NCBI RefSeq assembly: GCF_026625885.1
Contig: NZ_CP113068.1
Span: 3,906,001 to 3,970,000, forward strand
Length of the DNA: 64,000 nt
DNA from: Roseateles sp. SL47
GTDB taxonomy: Bacteria > Pseudomonadota > Gammaproteobacteria > Burkholderiales > Burkholderiaceae_C
Reading direction: 5' to 3'
Part shown: piece after piece, positions 27,316-36,125 of the stretch
Numbering within the stretch: the stretch's first letter is position 1
How the letters are laid out: every line of letters begins with the position of its first letter
The notes under the pieces: model-generated
Databases searched by the model: none
Seen by the model: the letters and a program-made list of their open reading frames with translations, nothing else
What the model was told of the DNA's origin: nothing
Translations under genes and position numbers: made by a program

Positions 27316-28239
27316 ATGAAAACTCGTTTGCTGACTCTGTTCCTGATGTCGTCCTGCCTGCTGCATGCCGCAGCGCGGGCAGAAGGTGACACTTCGCCCG
27401 CCACGCAGCCCAATGCGGACGCAACTGGCGAAACTGCTGCAACTGATGCACCTGCTGCAAGCGCCGCAACTGCCGCACCTTCACCCGCACCGACCGCCGC
27501 ACCGTTCACCGCCAACATCGGCCTGGTCTCCGACTATCGTTTCCGTGGCATCAGCCAGACCTGGAAGCGCCCCGCCGTGCAGGGTGGCTTTGACTATGCC
27601 GACGCCAGCGGCTGGTATCTCGGCGTGTGGGGCTCCAATGTCTCGGGCAACAGCTACAACAATGGCGCCGGCCTGGAAATGGACCTGTATGGCGGCTTCA
27701 AAACGGCGGTGGCCGAAGGCCTCACCCTGGACCTGGGCGCACTGGCCTATGTGTACCCCGGCGCCCGGATGAACCGTGCACCGGGAGTGCCTGGGGGCGA
27801 CCACTACGACAATGTCGACCTGTACGCCGCCCTCACGGCCGGCAATTTCTCCGGCAAGCTGTCGGTGGCGGCCACCGATTATTTCGGGCTGGACGGCACC
27901 ACGGCGGGGTACGCCTATTTCAGCGCGCTGACGCCCGCAGGCAACTCCAAGGGCAGCGCCTATCTGGACCTCAACTACGGCTTTGATCTGGGCCAGGGCC
28001 TGACCGCCTCCGCGCATCTGGGTCACCTGTGGGTGCGCCATTACGGCGATCTGTCCTATACGGACTGGAAACTGTCGCTCAGCAAGCCCATCGAGCGCCT
28101 GGGTGGCCTCACCCTCAGCGCTTCGCTGGTGGGCACGGATGCGGACAAGGCCTTCTACCAGGCCGGAGACGCCGGAGGGCTGCGTCCGAAGCGGCTGGGC
28201 AACACCGGTGTGGTGCTGGGCATCAGCCGCTCGTTCTGA
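27316..28239 (+). CDS. TorF-family putative outer membrane porin
   Basis: A 307-residue protein with a signal peptide (MKTRLLTLFLMSSCLLHAAARA), then a low-complexity Ala/Thr/Pro stretch (residues 25-60). A beta-barrel follows, starting with the family signature FTANIGLVSDYRFRGISQTW and ending in the typical terminal aromatic (GISRSF). It belongs to the conserved proteobacterial family annotated TorF putative porin. It sits between kdpC and kdpD in the same orientation, so it may be co-induced under potassium limitation. Confidence 0.87.
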   Translation: MKTRLLTLFLMSSCLLHAAARAEGDTSPATQPNADATGETAATDAPAASAATAAPSPAPTAAPFTANIGLVSDYRFRGISQTWKRPAVQGGFDYADASGWYLGVWGSNVSGNSYNNGAGLEMDLYGGFKTAVAEGLTLDLGALAYVYPGARMNRAPGVPGGDHYDNVDLYAALTAGNFSGKLSVAATDYFGLDGTTAGYAYFSALTPAGNSKGSAYLDLNYGFDLGQGLTASAHLGHLWVRHYGDLSYTDWKLSLSKPIERLGGLTLSASLVGTDADKAFYQAGDAGGLRPKRLGNTGVVLGISRSF

Positions 28240-28312
28240 TCCCCTTGCCACCCAGTGACGCCGGCCAGCGCCATCGGTCTCCAACGCCACGACTCAAGGC
28301 GACAATGCTTCC

Positions 28313-31138
28313 ATGACTGTCGATGACGACCGCCCCGATCCGGATGCGCTGCTGGCCCAGTTGCGCGAGCAGGCCGAGGCCGAACAGCGCGGCCGCCTGC
28401 GTATCTACTTTGGCGCTTCCGCCGGTGTCGGCAAAACCTACGCCATGCTGCAGGCGGCGCGGCAACTGCAGTCGCAGGGCCGATCGCCGCTGGTTGGCGT
28501 GGTGGAGACCCATGGCCGATCGGAGACGCTGGCCTTGCTGGAGGGGCTCCCACGACTGCCGCAGTTGCCGCTGCGGCAGGTGGCCTACCGGGGCCGCAGT
28601 CTGCCGGAGTTCGATCTCGACGGCGCCCTGGAACGCCTCAAGGGCCAGCCCGACGCGCTGATCCTGGTGGACGAACTCGCCCACAGCAATGTGGCGGGTT
28701 CGCGCCACCCCAAGCGCTGGCAGGATGTGGAGGAATTGCTGGCCAACGGCATCAACGTCTACACCACGCTGAACGTCCAGCACCTGGAGAGCCTGAACGA
28801 CGTGGTGGGCGGCATCACCGGTGTGCGGGTGCAGGAGACGCTGCCGGACACCTTCTTTGATCGGGCCGATGAAGTGGTGCTGGTGGACACCCCGGCCGAC
28901 GAACTGCTCACACGGCTGAAGGCCGGCAAGGTCTACCAAGGTGCCCAGGCGGAACGGGCCGGCCAGCATTTCTTCCGCAAGGGCAATCTGATGGCCCTGC
29001 GGGAGCTGGCGCTGCGCCGCACGGCCGACCGGGTGGAAAACGATGTGCAGGCCTGGCGCAGCAATGAACGCATTGCCCAGGTCTGGAAAACCGAATCCGC
29101 CATCCTCTGCGCCATTGGGCCGGGGGATGAGGCGGAAAGCGTGGTGCGCAGCGCTGCCCAGTTGGCGCAGCAACTGGCAGTGAGCTGGCATGCCGTGTAT
29201 GTGGAAACACCACGCCTGCATCGGCTGGCGGATAGCCATCGCGAGCGGGTCCTGCGCGCGGTGCGGCTGGCGCAGGACCTGGGCGCCACCACCGCCGTGC
29301 TGGCCGGGCAGGAGCCGGCCAGCGCGCTGCGGGACTACGCGCGGGAACACAACCTCTCCAAGCTGGTGCTCGGGCGGGGCGAGCTGCGGCCCTGGTGGCG
29401 GGGCCGCCGGGACCTGGCCACCTGGTTGCGGACGGCGGCGCCGGAACTGGACCTGCTGCAGGTGGGGGCTTCCCGCACCCAGCGCAGCTCGGACGAAGCC
29501 TCCACGCCCCTGCTGACCGACCCGGTGCGGTACCTCCGTGCCACCGTCGCCTGTGCCCTGGTGGCGGTGGTCTGCTGGCCGTTGAGTTGGCTGGTGGCCA
29601 GCGACAACATCGTCATGCTGTTCCTGCTGGGCGTGGTGGGCGTGGCGCTGCGGCTGGGTCGCGGGCCTGCCGTGCTGGCCAGCTTCCTCAGCGTGGCCTT
29701 TTTCGATTTCTTCTTCATTGCGCCCCGGCTGAGTTTTGCGGTCAGTGACGTGCAATACCTGATCACCTTTGCCGTGATGCTGGTGGTGGGCCTGGTGACC
29801 GGACAGCTCACGGCCGGGCTGCGTTATGAAGCACGGGTGTCGGCGGACCGCGAAGCGCGGGCGCGCGGGCTGTTTGAACTGACCCGGGAACTGGCCGGCG
29901 CGCTGCAGGTGGAGCAGGTGGTGGCCACGGCCGAGCAGCAACTGGCGCAGCAGTTTGGCGGGCGTGCGCTGATCTACGTGCTGGACGATGACGATCAGTT
30001 GCAACCCTCCCCAGGGCAAGCCACGCTGCATCCCGGGGATGCCCCCGACCCGGGCACCGCCCGCTGGGCGCTGGACCATGAACAGCCGGCCGGGCAGGGG
30101 ACCGACACCCTGCCGGGCAGCGCCTGGTTCTACCTGCCGCTGCGCGCACCGATGCGCAGCCGGGGCGTACTGGCCTTGAAGGCGGGCGAGGCCCGCACGC
30201 TGCTGTTGCCGGAGCGCCGGGCGCAACTGGACACGGCCGGTCGCATTACCGGGCAGGCGCTGGAGCGGGTGCACTACGTCGCCGTGGCGCAGCAGGCGCT
30301 GTTGCAGATCGAATCGGAGCGTCTGCGCAATTCGTTGCTGTCGGCCTTGTCGCATGACCTGCGCACACCGCTGGCGGCGCTGCAAGGGCTGGCAGAGACG
30401 CTGGTGCAATCACTGGCGCCATCACAGACGATATTGGAGCCCCCATCACCCGGGCTCCTCCCGCTGGATGGCGGGCCAGGAGACGCCCACCGCTCCCCCG
30501 ATCAAAGGCCGTCTCACAACCGCGATGCCCTGGAGGCTGCCCGCGCCATCGAGCAGCAATCGCTGCGCATCAATGCCATGGTGCACAACCTGTTGGACAT
30601 GGCACGGCTGCAAAGTGGGGGGCTCAAGCTGAACCGGCAATGGCAGCCGATCGACGAGGTGGTGGGCAGCAGCCTGCAATTGATGGGCAGCGCGCTGGCC
30701 CGGCACCGAGTGGTGCTGGACATCCCCGCCAGCCTGCCGCTGGTGGAAGTGGATGCCACCTTGCTGGAGCGTGTGCTGGCCAATCTGTTGGAGAACGCGG
30801 CCAAGTACACACCGCCCGGCAGCGAGGTCAGGGTGGTGGGGCGCACCCGCCATGACGAGTTGTGGGTGTCGGTGGAGGACAACGGGCCGGGCCTGCCGCC
30901 TGGCCGCGAGGAAGCGCTGTTTGAGAAGTTCACCCGCGGCCACAACGAATCCCATCTGCCTGGTGTGGGGCTGGGGCTGGCCATCAGCCGTGCCATCATG
31001 CAGGCGCATGGCGGGAGAATCTGGGCCGAACGGGCGGGCCCGGCGGGCGGTGCCCGGTTCAGCTTTGCCGTGCCCTTGGGCACGCCGCCAGCACTGCCCA
31101 GTTTTGACGAAGACGAGTCCACCGGCGCCTCGCCCTGA
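28313..31138 (+). CDS. kdpD: Osmosensitive K+ channel sensor histidine kinase KdpD
   Basis: A 941-residue kinase. The N-terminal KdpD domain has Walker A in FGASAGVGKTYAML (about residue 40) and the Walker B-like VDELAHSN. A USP-like domain follows, then four membrane segments (about 405-500), a GAF-like region, and the kinase core with His681 in SHDLRTPLAAL. The N box is NLLENAAKY and G boxes are DNGPGLPPG and GVGLGLAIS. Between the phosphorylated helix and NLLDMARL there are about 31 more residues than in E. coli KdpD, rich in Pro and Gly (about residues 700-735). It senses low K+ or osmotic stress and phosphorylates KdpE. Confidence 0.96.
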   Translation: MTVDDDRPDPDALLAQLREQAEAEQRGRLRIYFGASAGVGKTYAMLQAARQLQSQGRSPLVGVVETHGRSETLALLEGLPRLPQLPLRQVAYRGRSLPEFDLDGALERLKGQPDALILVDELAHSNVAGSRHPKRWQDVEELLANGINVYTTLNVQHLESLNDVVGGITGVRVQETLPDTFFDRADEVVLVDTPADELLTRLKAGKVYQGAQAERAGQHFFRKGNLMALRELALRRTADRVENDVQAWRSNERIAQVWKTESAILCAIGPGDEAESVVRSAAQLAQQLAVSWHAVYVETPRLHRLADSHRERVLRAVRLAQDLGATTAVLAGQEPASALRDYAREHNLSKLVLGRGELRPWWRGRRDLATWLRTAAPELDLLQVGASRTQRSSDEASTPLLTDPVRYLRATVACALVAVVCWPLSWLVASDNIVMLFLLGVVGVALRLGRGPAVLASFLSVAFFDFFFIAPRLSFAVSDVQYLITFAVMLVVGLVTGQLTAGLRYEARVSADREARARGLFELTRELAGALQVEQVVATAEQQLAQQFGGRALIYVLDDDDQLQPSPGQATLHPGDAPDPGTARWALDHEQPAGQGTDTLPGSAWFYLPLRAPMRSRGVLALKAGEARTLLLPERRAQLDTAGRITGQALERVHYVAVAQQALLQIESERLRNSLLSALSHDLRTPLAALQGLAETLVQSLAPSQTILEPPSPGLLPLDGGPGDAHRSPDQRPSHNRDALEAARAIEQQSLRINAMVHNLLDMARLQSGGLKLNRQWQPIDEVVGSSLQLMGSALARHRVVLDIPASLPLVEVDATLLERVLANLLENAAKYTPPGSEVRVVGRTRHDELWVSVEDNGPGLPPGREEALFEKFTRGHNESHLPGVGLGLAISRAIMQAHGGRIWAERAGPAGGARFSFAVPLGTPPALPSFDEDESTGASP

Positions 31139-31189
31139 GGGCGGCAGCGTCGCGGGTGCGGACGTGCATGACATGCAGGAGAGAGAACT

Positions 31190-31888
31190 GTGAGTGAGCC
31201 GCAGCCGGTGGCGCTGATCGTCGAGGACGAACCGAACATCCGCCGTTTTGTGCGTCTGGCGCTGGAGGGCGAGGGCTGGACGGTGCACGACACCACCACC
31301 GTCAAGCAGGGCCTGATCGATGCCGGTACAAGACGGCCCGATCTGGTGGTGCTGGACCTGGGTCTGCCGGACGGGGACGGGCTGGAGTTCCTTCGGGACC
31401 TGCGGGGCTGGTCCTCAGTCCCGGTGATCGTGCTGTCGGCCCGGGGGGCGGAAGAGGACAAGATTGCGGCGCTGGACAGTGGCGCGGACGACTATCTCTC
31501 CAAGCCCTTCGGCGTCGGCGAGCTGATGGCTCGGGTGCGTGTGGCACTGCGTCGCAGCCAGTCGCGGGCCAGCGAGCAGCAGGACCCGGTGTTCCGCTTT
31601 GGGGACGTGGAGGTGGACCAGGCTGCGCGGCGTGTGAAACGCGCGGGGCAGGATGTCCATCTCACCCCCATTGAATACCGCCTGCTCAGCCACCTCATTG
31701 CCAATGCGGGCAAGGTGCTCACCCACCGGCAACTGCTCAAGGCCGTGTGGGGCCCCGCCCATGTGGAGCAGAACCACTATCTGCGGGTGTATATGGGCAA
31801 CCTCCGGCAGAAGCTCGAAGCGGAGCCGGCCAGCCCGAAGCACCTGCTGACCGAAACGGCGGTGGGATATCGCCTGATGCAGAGCTGA
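31190..31888 (+). CDS. kdpE: KDP operon response regulator KdpE
   Basis: It starts at GTG 31190 with AGGAGAG 6 bases upstream and has 232 residues. The OmpR-type receiver has ALIVEDEPNIRR, the phospho-acceptor in LVVLDLGLPDGDG and the conserved Lys in YLSKPFG. The C-terminal winged helix has VHLTPIEYRLLSHL and VWGPAHVEQNHYLRVYMGNL, closely matching KdpE. Phosphorylated by KdpD, it activates the kdp operon. I could not recognise a clear KdpE site upstream of 22086. Confidence 0.96.
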   Translation: MSEPQPVALIVEDEPNIRRFVRLALEGEGWTVHDTTTVKQGLIDAGTRRPDLVVLDLGLPDGDGLEFLRDLRGWSSVPVIVLSARGAEEDKIAALDSGADDYLSKPFGVGELMARVRVALRRSQSRASEQQDPVFRFGDVEVDQAARRVKRAGQDVHLTPIEYRLLSHLIANAGKVLTHRQLLKAVWGPAHVEQNHYLRVYMGNLRQKLEAEPASPKHLLTETAVGYRLMQS

Positions 31889-31936
31889 CACCCGCTTGAA
31901 GCCAGGGCCTTGGGCGACCCGGTCGACAGGAGCCCC

Positions 31937-32665
31937 TTAAGCCGCACGCGGGCGCGCAAACACCGGGCTGCGGTCCAGGTGGCCGATCCAGTGGTGGTAC
32001 ACGGCACTGGCCGCGCGGCGCAAGCGGGCGAGCCGCTCCGGCAGCTCGGCCAGAATTTCCTGCTCGGTCTGAACCGTCGGGCCGTGGCCTTGTGTCAGCT
32101 CGTCGCGGCCCTGGGCGCACCATTCCCGCAGACCCTTGTCGGTAACTTCCAGATGACTCTGCAACCCGAGGTGGGGCCCCAGGGCAAAGCCCTTGTTCAG
32201 GCCGTGCAGTCCAAATAGCGTACGCGTGGCGCCGGCAGGCAGCTGGAAGCTGTCGTAATGCCAGTTGAAACTCAGCAAGCGCTCCTGCCCGTCAAACAGA
32301 TGACGGGCCGCCGGCGTGATCCAGAGGTCTCGCCAGCCGATGTCCGGCCGAGCATTGCGGCTGACCGTCGCGCCCAGGGTCTGCGCCAGTTGTTGCGCGC
32401 CGAAGCAATGCCCCAGCACCGGCCGGCCCAGCCGTAGAGCGTCTGCCAGCAGCAGGCGTTCGCGGCGGATCCAGTCCAGCCGGTCATGCACCGAATGGTC
32501 GCTGCCCAGGAGCACCAGGCCGCAGAAGTTGCCGGCATAGGCGGGAGGCCGGTCCCCCAGGTCCGGGCGCAGCAGTTCCACGGGCAGGCCGTGGTCACGC
32601 AGGCATTGCAGCAGATAGCCAGGGCCCTGGGCGGGTTCGTGCTGGAGGATCAACACGGGTCTCAT
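31937..32665 (-). CDS. Class I glutamine amidotransferase-like protein
   Basis: The likely start MRPVLILQHEPAQGPGYLL (ATG 32665) gives 242 residues; the frame is open 31 codons further upstream. The nucleophile Cys is in the elbow VLGHCFGAQQLAQTLGA, and a second family motif is FNWHYDSFQLP, where the catalytic His resides. These GATase1 proteins usually act alone on small amide compounds; the substrate is not evident. It is convergent with kdpE. Confidence 0.85.
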   Translation of the reverse strand: MRPVLILQHEPAQGPGYLLQCLRDHGLPVELLRPDLGDRPPAYAGNFCGLVLLGSDHSVHDRLDWIRRERLLLADALRLGRPVLGHCFGAQQLAQTLGATVSRNARPDIGWRDLWITPAARHLFDGQERLLSFNWHYDSFQLPAGATRTLFGLHGLNKGFALGPHLGLQSHLEVTDKGLREWCAQGRDELTQGHGPTVQTEQEILAELPERLARLRRAASAVYHHWIGHLDRSPVFARPRAA

Positions 32666-32820
32666 TCGAGAGGCGTCGCGGGGACGCGTTGTGACGATGC
32701 CTGCAGCGTAGGAGCCGCTTCGTCCAGACGGTGGCAAGAGCGGGGGCCGGGGCGTCAAGAAGTCGTCAAGAAGCGGTCGGCATGCCCTCCCCGAAACGCC
32801 TGGATGCGAAAATGCCGCCC

Positions 32821-33303
32821 ATGAACCTGCCTCGCGTACGCATCCAGACCGAAGACTTTGACCTCAGTGCCGAGACGCTCGCCCTGCGCGCGGATGACGG
32901 CGGGGTGGGGGCGGTGGTGAGTTTTGTTGGCACGGTACGCGACGCCGCCGATGGCAGCCCGGTGACACTGATGGAGCTGGAGCACTATCCAGGCATGACC
33001 GAGGCCTCGATCGAAGCCATGGTGGACCAGGCTTTCCAGCGTTTTGATATCCGCGCGGCCCGGGTCATTCATCGGGTCGGCCCGCTGGAGGCTCGCGCCC
33101 AGATCGTCCTGGTGCTGGTCAGCTCCCGCCACCGCGGTCAGGCCTTCCAGGCCTGTGAATTCCTGATGGACTATCTGAAGACGCAGGCGCCGTTCTGGAA
33201 GAAGGAACATGGGCCGCAGGGTGCCCACTGGGTGGACGCCCGCGTTACCGACGACCAAGCCCTGGCCCGCTGGGGCATTCAGGCCCAAGGCAACGGGCTT
33301 TGA
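32821..33303 (+). CDS. moaE: Molybdopterin synthase catalytic subunit MoaE
   Basis: A 160-residue MoaE with GAVVSFVGTVRD, LELEHYPGMTE, VIHRVGPLE, SSRHRGQAFQACEFLMDYLK and the catalytic Lys region PFWKKEHG. It transfers sulfur from MoaD thiocarboxylate onto precursor Z to make molybdopterin. The start is ATG 32821; an ATG 9 bases upstream is also possible. moaD is not adjacent, which is unusual, as the two are generally neighbours. The cofactor is needed by the Pao oxidoreductase encoded 4 kb away. Confidence 0.94.
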   Translation: MNLPRVRIQTEDFDLSAETLALRADDGGVGAVVSFVGTVRDAADGSPVTLMELEHYPGMTEASIEAMVDQAFQRFDIRAARVIHRVGPLEARAQIVLVLVSSRHRGQAFQACEFLMDYLKTQAPFWKKEHGPQGAHWVDARVTDDQALARWGIQAQGNGL

Positions 33304-33318
33304 GCAACGGGTTCTGAT

Positions 33319-33618
33319 TCAGGCGCCCAGCGCGCCCGACTGCCACATCGACAACAGCACACCCGCGCCCAGCGCGGCGATCCACACGCGCATCGGCGCC
33401 GGTTCCGTGCGAGGGCGCTGCTGCTGGTGGCGATGCCCCAGGAAGCAGGCCACCGAAGCGGCGCCCGCCAGCAAAAACACCAAGGCGACACCCAGCCCTT
33501 CCACACTGCGGCCATGGTGCAGGGCCAATGCCAGAACCACCTGGCCCAGCATCAAACCCGCCAGACCCGAAACGGCCGTGGACGACAAAACGGCGGAAGC
33601 AGAAGAGGGCTTGCTCAT
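33319..33618 (-). CDS. Small integral membrane protein of unknown function
   Basis: From ATG 33618 the frame encodes 99 residues with three hydrophobic helices: TAVSGLAGLMLGQVVLALAL, GLGVALVFLLAGAASVACFL and WIAALGAGVLLSMW. A His/Gln/Arg-rich loop (GHRHQQQRPR) separates the last two. The frame is open to 33669. No family recognised. It ends 16 bases from the moaE stop, in convergent orientation. Confidence 0.6.
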   Translation of the reverse strand: MSKPSSASAVLSSTAVSGLAGLMLGQVVLALALHHGRSVEGLGVALVFLLAGAASVACFLGHRHQQQRPRTEPAPMRVWIAALGAGVLLSMWQSGALGA

Positions 33619-33923
33619 GACCGGTCTTTGGGCGAAATAGCAACAAATAGATTCTCGGCCGCCGGCCAACTTTCATGACGTGGAAAACTCAGGGGAGTCC
33701 GCAGTAATTGGCAGTGGGCGCTCATTTCGGATCGTGTTGTTCCGATGCAAATTCGATCCCCCACGAATGCGGGGGCAAGCATAGAAACGATCCGCGTGTA
33801 GTCCCACGTGCATGTGACAACCGGCCAAACACTGTGGGTGGGCGCACAGACGTGACATTCTCACGGTGGCGAAATGCTCTATGTCCGCGATGTGCGGGCA
33901 GTTTACATATCGGAGCAACCACC

Positions 33924-34718
33924 ATGACCCTGCCTTTGCTCTCCCGGAAGTCTCCGGCGTTCCAGCATACCCTGCTGGCCCTCGCCCTGGCTGCCGCTAG
34001 CGCCAGTGCTTCCGCACTTCCTTCGTTCACCTGGGACCCGTCCACAGCCGGGCTGAACGGTTCGGCATTTACGGCTGACAACCTGCTGATCTCGAACTAC
34101 TCGACGATCAACTTCACGGGCGGCAACACGTTCACTGAAGAAGGCTACCTGGCCATCAGCGCTGCTCAACTGGGCGGCACTTCAGTGCTGCCGGCTGGCC
34201 TGAACAGCGAGTACGGCCTGTACATCAAGTTCAGCGGCGCGGGCACCATCAGCTCGGGCAACCCGGCGGACGTGATCACGTCGGGCGAACTGACCTCGCT
34301 GAACTACACCCTCTATGGTTTCAACGGTACCTCCACCTACAACTATGTCGGCGGCACCTGGACCGAAACCGCCAGCGGTGAAGTGGCGCTGGCCTCCGGC
34401 AGCCTGAGCTGGGGCAATGTGGCCACCATTCCTTCGGGCGATGGTTCCACTTTCAACCCGTCGGCCAACGCCGGTCTGAACATCAACTGGCTGGTCGATG
34501 GCTTCTCGAGCCCGACCTACCTGTTGGGTCTGACCTCGTTCTCCAACACCACCTCGCAAGTGACGGTCACTGACACCGGCTTTGTGATCAGCCAAGGGGG
34601 GGGCTCGATCAACTTCGCGTCGCCCGTGCCGGAACCGGCCAGCTACGCCATGCTGATCAGCGGTCTGGCTGCTGTGGGCTTCGTGGCCCGCCGTCGCAAT
34701 CGCAACAGCGAAAAGTGA
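33924..34718 (+). CDS. pepA: PEP-CTERM exosortase substrate, flocculation-associated PepA-like
   Basis: A 264-residue secreted protein starting at ATG 33924 with GGAG 8 bases upstream. A signal peptide (residues 1-32, ending SASASA) is followed by a Ser/Thr/Asn/Gly-rich domain (FTWDPSTAGLNGSAFTADN). The C-terminal sorting signal is VPEPASYAMLISGLAAVGFV followed by ARRRNR. That signal is cut by an exosortase at the inner membrane and the protein is exported to the cell surface. Its overall layout fits the PepA proteins linked to floc formation in Zoogloea-like bacteria, a family assignment from memory. The coding region is poorer in GC and richer in Asn/Thr than its neighbours. No exosortase gene is in the window. 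Confidence 0.78.
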   Translation: MTLPLLSRKSPAFQHTLLALALAAASASASALPSFTWDPSTAGLNGSAFTADNLLISNYSTINFTGGNTFTEEGYLAISAAQLGGTSVLPAGLNSEYGLYIKFSGAGTISSGNPADVITSGELTSLNYTLYGFNGTSTYNYVGGTWTETASGEVALASGSLSWGNVATIPSGDGSTFNPSANAGLNINWLVDGFSSPTYLLGLTSFSNTTSQVTVTDTGFVISQGGGSINFASPVPEPASYAMLISGLAAVGFVARRRNRNSEK

Positions 34719-34730
34719 TGGCGTGAGGTG

Positions 34731-34755
34731 ACGCCGGGGCTTCGGCTCCGGGCGT
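34731..34755 (+). terminator. First hairpin after the PEP-CTERM gene
   Basis: ACGCCGGGGC-TTCG-GCTCCGGGCGT forms a stem of about 10 bp with a stable TTCG loop, 12 bases past the stop codon. There is no T run after it. Confidence 0.5.
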
Positions 34756-34766
34756 GACCCAGGTTT

Positions 34767-34794
34767 GGGCTCGCTGCCTTCGGGTGGCGGGCCC
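34767..34794 (+). terminator. Second hairpin after the PEP-CTERM gene
   Basis: GGGCTCGCTGCC-TTCG-GGTGGCGGGCCC pairs over 12 positions when G-U pairs are allowed, again with a TTCG loop. The two hairpins in tandem probably end or stabilise the PEP-CTERM transcript. Confidence 0.5.
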
Positions 34795-34952
34795 GGACTG
34801 AAACAGTCTCAGGCATCGGCCATTTTCTTGGTGGCACACCACGACCGCAGCTTGTGAGGGCTGCAGTCCACTGGCACAAGCGTGCGCCGCCAGCGTTTGC
34901 TGGCTTGCACGCATCCTCACGGGTTTGTTGGAGCGACGGACGTGGTTCCGTC

Positions 34953-35741
34953 TCAGGCTTGGACAGCAACTGGCGCGAAGGCGGCAGAGGTGGTCGCGTG
35001 AGTTTCCGTCACGGCTTGAGGCATCAACCGCTGGAAGTCTGGCTTCAGCAGGGCATAGCATTCGCAGGCCCGTGTTTCCAGCCCCGGCCGGTCCAGTACC
35101 GCGATATGACCTCGCGTGTACCGGATCAGGCCGGCGGCCTGGAGTCGTTGCGCCCCTTCCGTCACCCCTTCCCGACGCACCCCCAGCATGTTGGCAATCA
35201 GCTCCTGCGTGACAGAGAGCTCGGCATGGCCATGCTGGCGATCCAGGACCTGCAGCAGCCATCGGCACAGCTGCCGTTCCAGCGAGTGGTGGCGATTGCA
35301 GACAGCGGTCTGCGCCATCTGCGTCATCAGCGACTGCACATAACGCAGCAGTGAATGCGCGACCAGGCCGCTGCGAAGGAATTCATCCTTCAGCACGTTC
35401 AGACGCAGGCGATACGCCAGCCCAGCCCGTAGCACCACGGCACGCGCGGCCGCAGATTCACCGCCCAGCAGCGAAGACACCCCCACCACTCCCTCCGGGC
35501 CGATCATGGCGACCTGGGACGAGGCACCGGAGTGCGTCGTGTAGATCAGCGACACGATGGAATTGGCCGGGAAGAACACGTGGTGGGTGGGTGTCCCTGC
35601 ATCAAACAAGACGCGTCCCTTGAGCAGTTCCACTGCTTCAAGATGGGGCAGCACACGAGCCATTTCCTCCTGGGGCCATTGGGCCAGGAGGTCGTTGCTG
35701 CGCGGGACCGTGGCGGTTGTTGTTGCAAAGGACATAACCAT
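34953..35741 (-). CDS. Crp/Fnr-family transcriptional regulator
   Basis: From ATG 35741 (GGAG 9 bases upstream) the protein has 262 residues. Residues about 15-140 form a cyclic-nucleotide-like sensor domain (VLFDAGTPTHHVFFPANSIV, MIGPEGVVGVSSLLGG). The C-terminal Crp-type helix-turn-helix has ELSVTQELIANMLGVRREGV. No Fnr-type cysteine cluster is visible, so it is not an oxygen-sensing Fnr; the effector is unknown. The upstream stretch to 35936 is open in frame but has no convincing start. Confidence 0.88.
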   Translation of the reverse strand: MVMSFATTTATVPRSNDLLAQWPQEEMARVLPHLEAVELLKGRVLFDAGTPTHHVFFPANSIVSLIYTTHSGASSQVAMIGPEGVVGVSSLLGGESAAARAVVLRAGLAYRLRLNVLKDEFLRSGLVAHSLLRYVQSLMTQMAQTAVCNRHHSLERQLCRWLLQVLDRQHGHAELSVTQELIANMLGVRREGVTEGAQRLQAAGLIRYTRGHIAVLDRPGLETRACECYALLKPDFQRLMPQAVTETHATTSAAFAPVAVQA

Positions 35742-36009
35742 GAATTCACTCCAGCGTATTCCAAGGGAAAACAATGGCAATCCACATGCCTGCCCCCCGG
35801 AATGAGAGAGTTCATCGATGCCCAACTTCAGAAAAGTTGAACGGGAACCCGGGCCTGATTGCCGAGCCAAGAACTTCTTAGCAACGGACGTGCCCGATCG
35901 TCGCCATGGCGACCTGGGTGCACCGTGGCTGTGCAATCCAGCCCTGGAGTGTCACGCAATGCGGACACCTTGCGTGCAACCGATTGCAATTTCATGGCAA
36001 TGTCCAAAT

Positions 36010-36025
36010 TCCCCCTCTGGGGGGA
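36010..36025 (-). terminator. Terminator-like hairpin downstream of the OmpR-type regulator
   Basis: TCCCCC-TCTG-GGGGGA gives a 6-bp stem with a 4-base loop; on the minus strand it is followed by AATTT. It lies about 100 bases past the stop of the regulator at 36126. The rest of the gene-free stretch 35742-36125 is relatively AT-rich with no supported gene. Confidence 0.45.
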
Positions 36026-36125
36026 TGGATTGCCGATGGAATCGAGTCACAGCGGCTTTCCATCAGGTTGCGTCGGGTTTGGAATGAACCACTCGCAACT
36101 GCGCAAACACGTTGGATGAAAGTGT

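Noticed and set aside
33700..33923. Sigma-54 promoter upstream of the PEP-CTERM gene, as expected for PrsK/PrsR-controlled genes
   Set aside because: TGGC occurs at the right distance from the gene, but the required GC 12 bases after the GG is missing.
35818..36087. An 89-codon plus-strand frame in the gap before the OmpR-type regulator
   Set aside because: No ribosome site, unusual residue composition (many Cys, Trp, Pro) and no domain.
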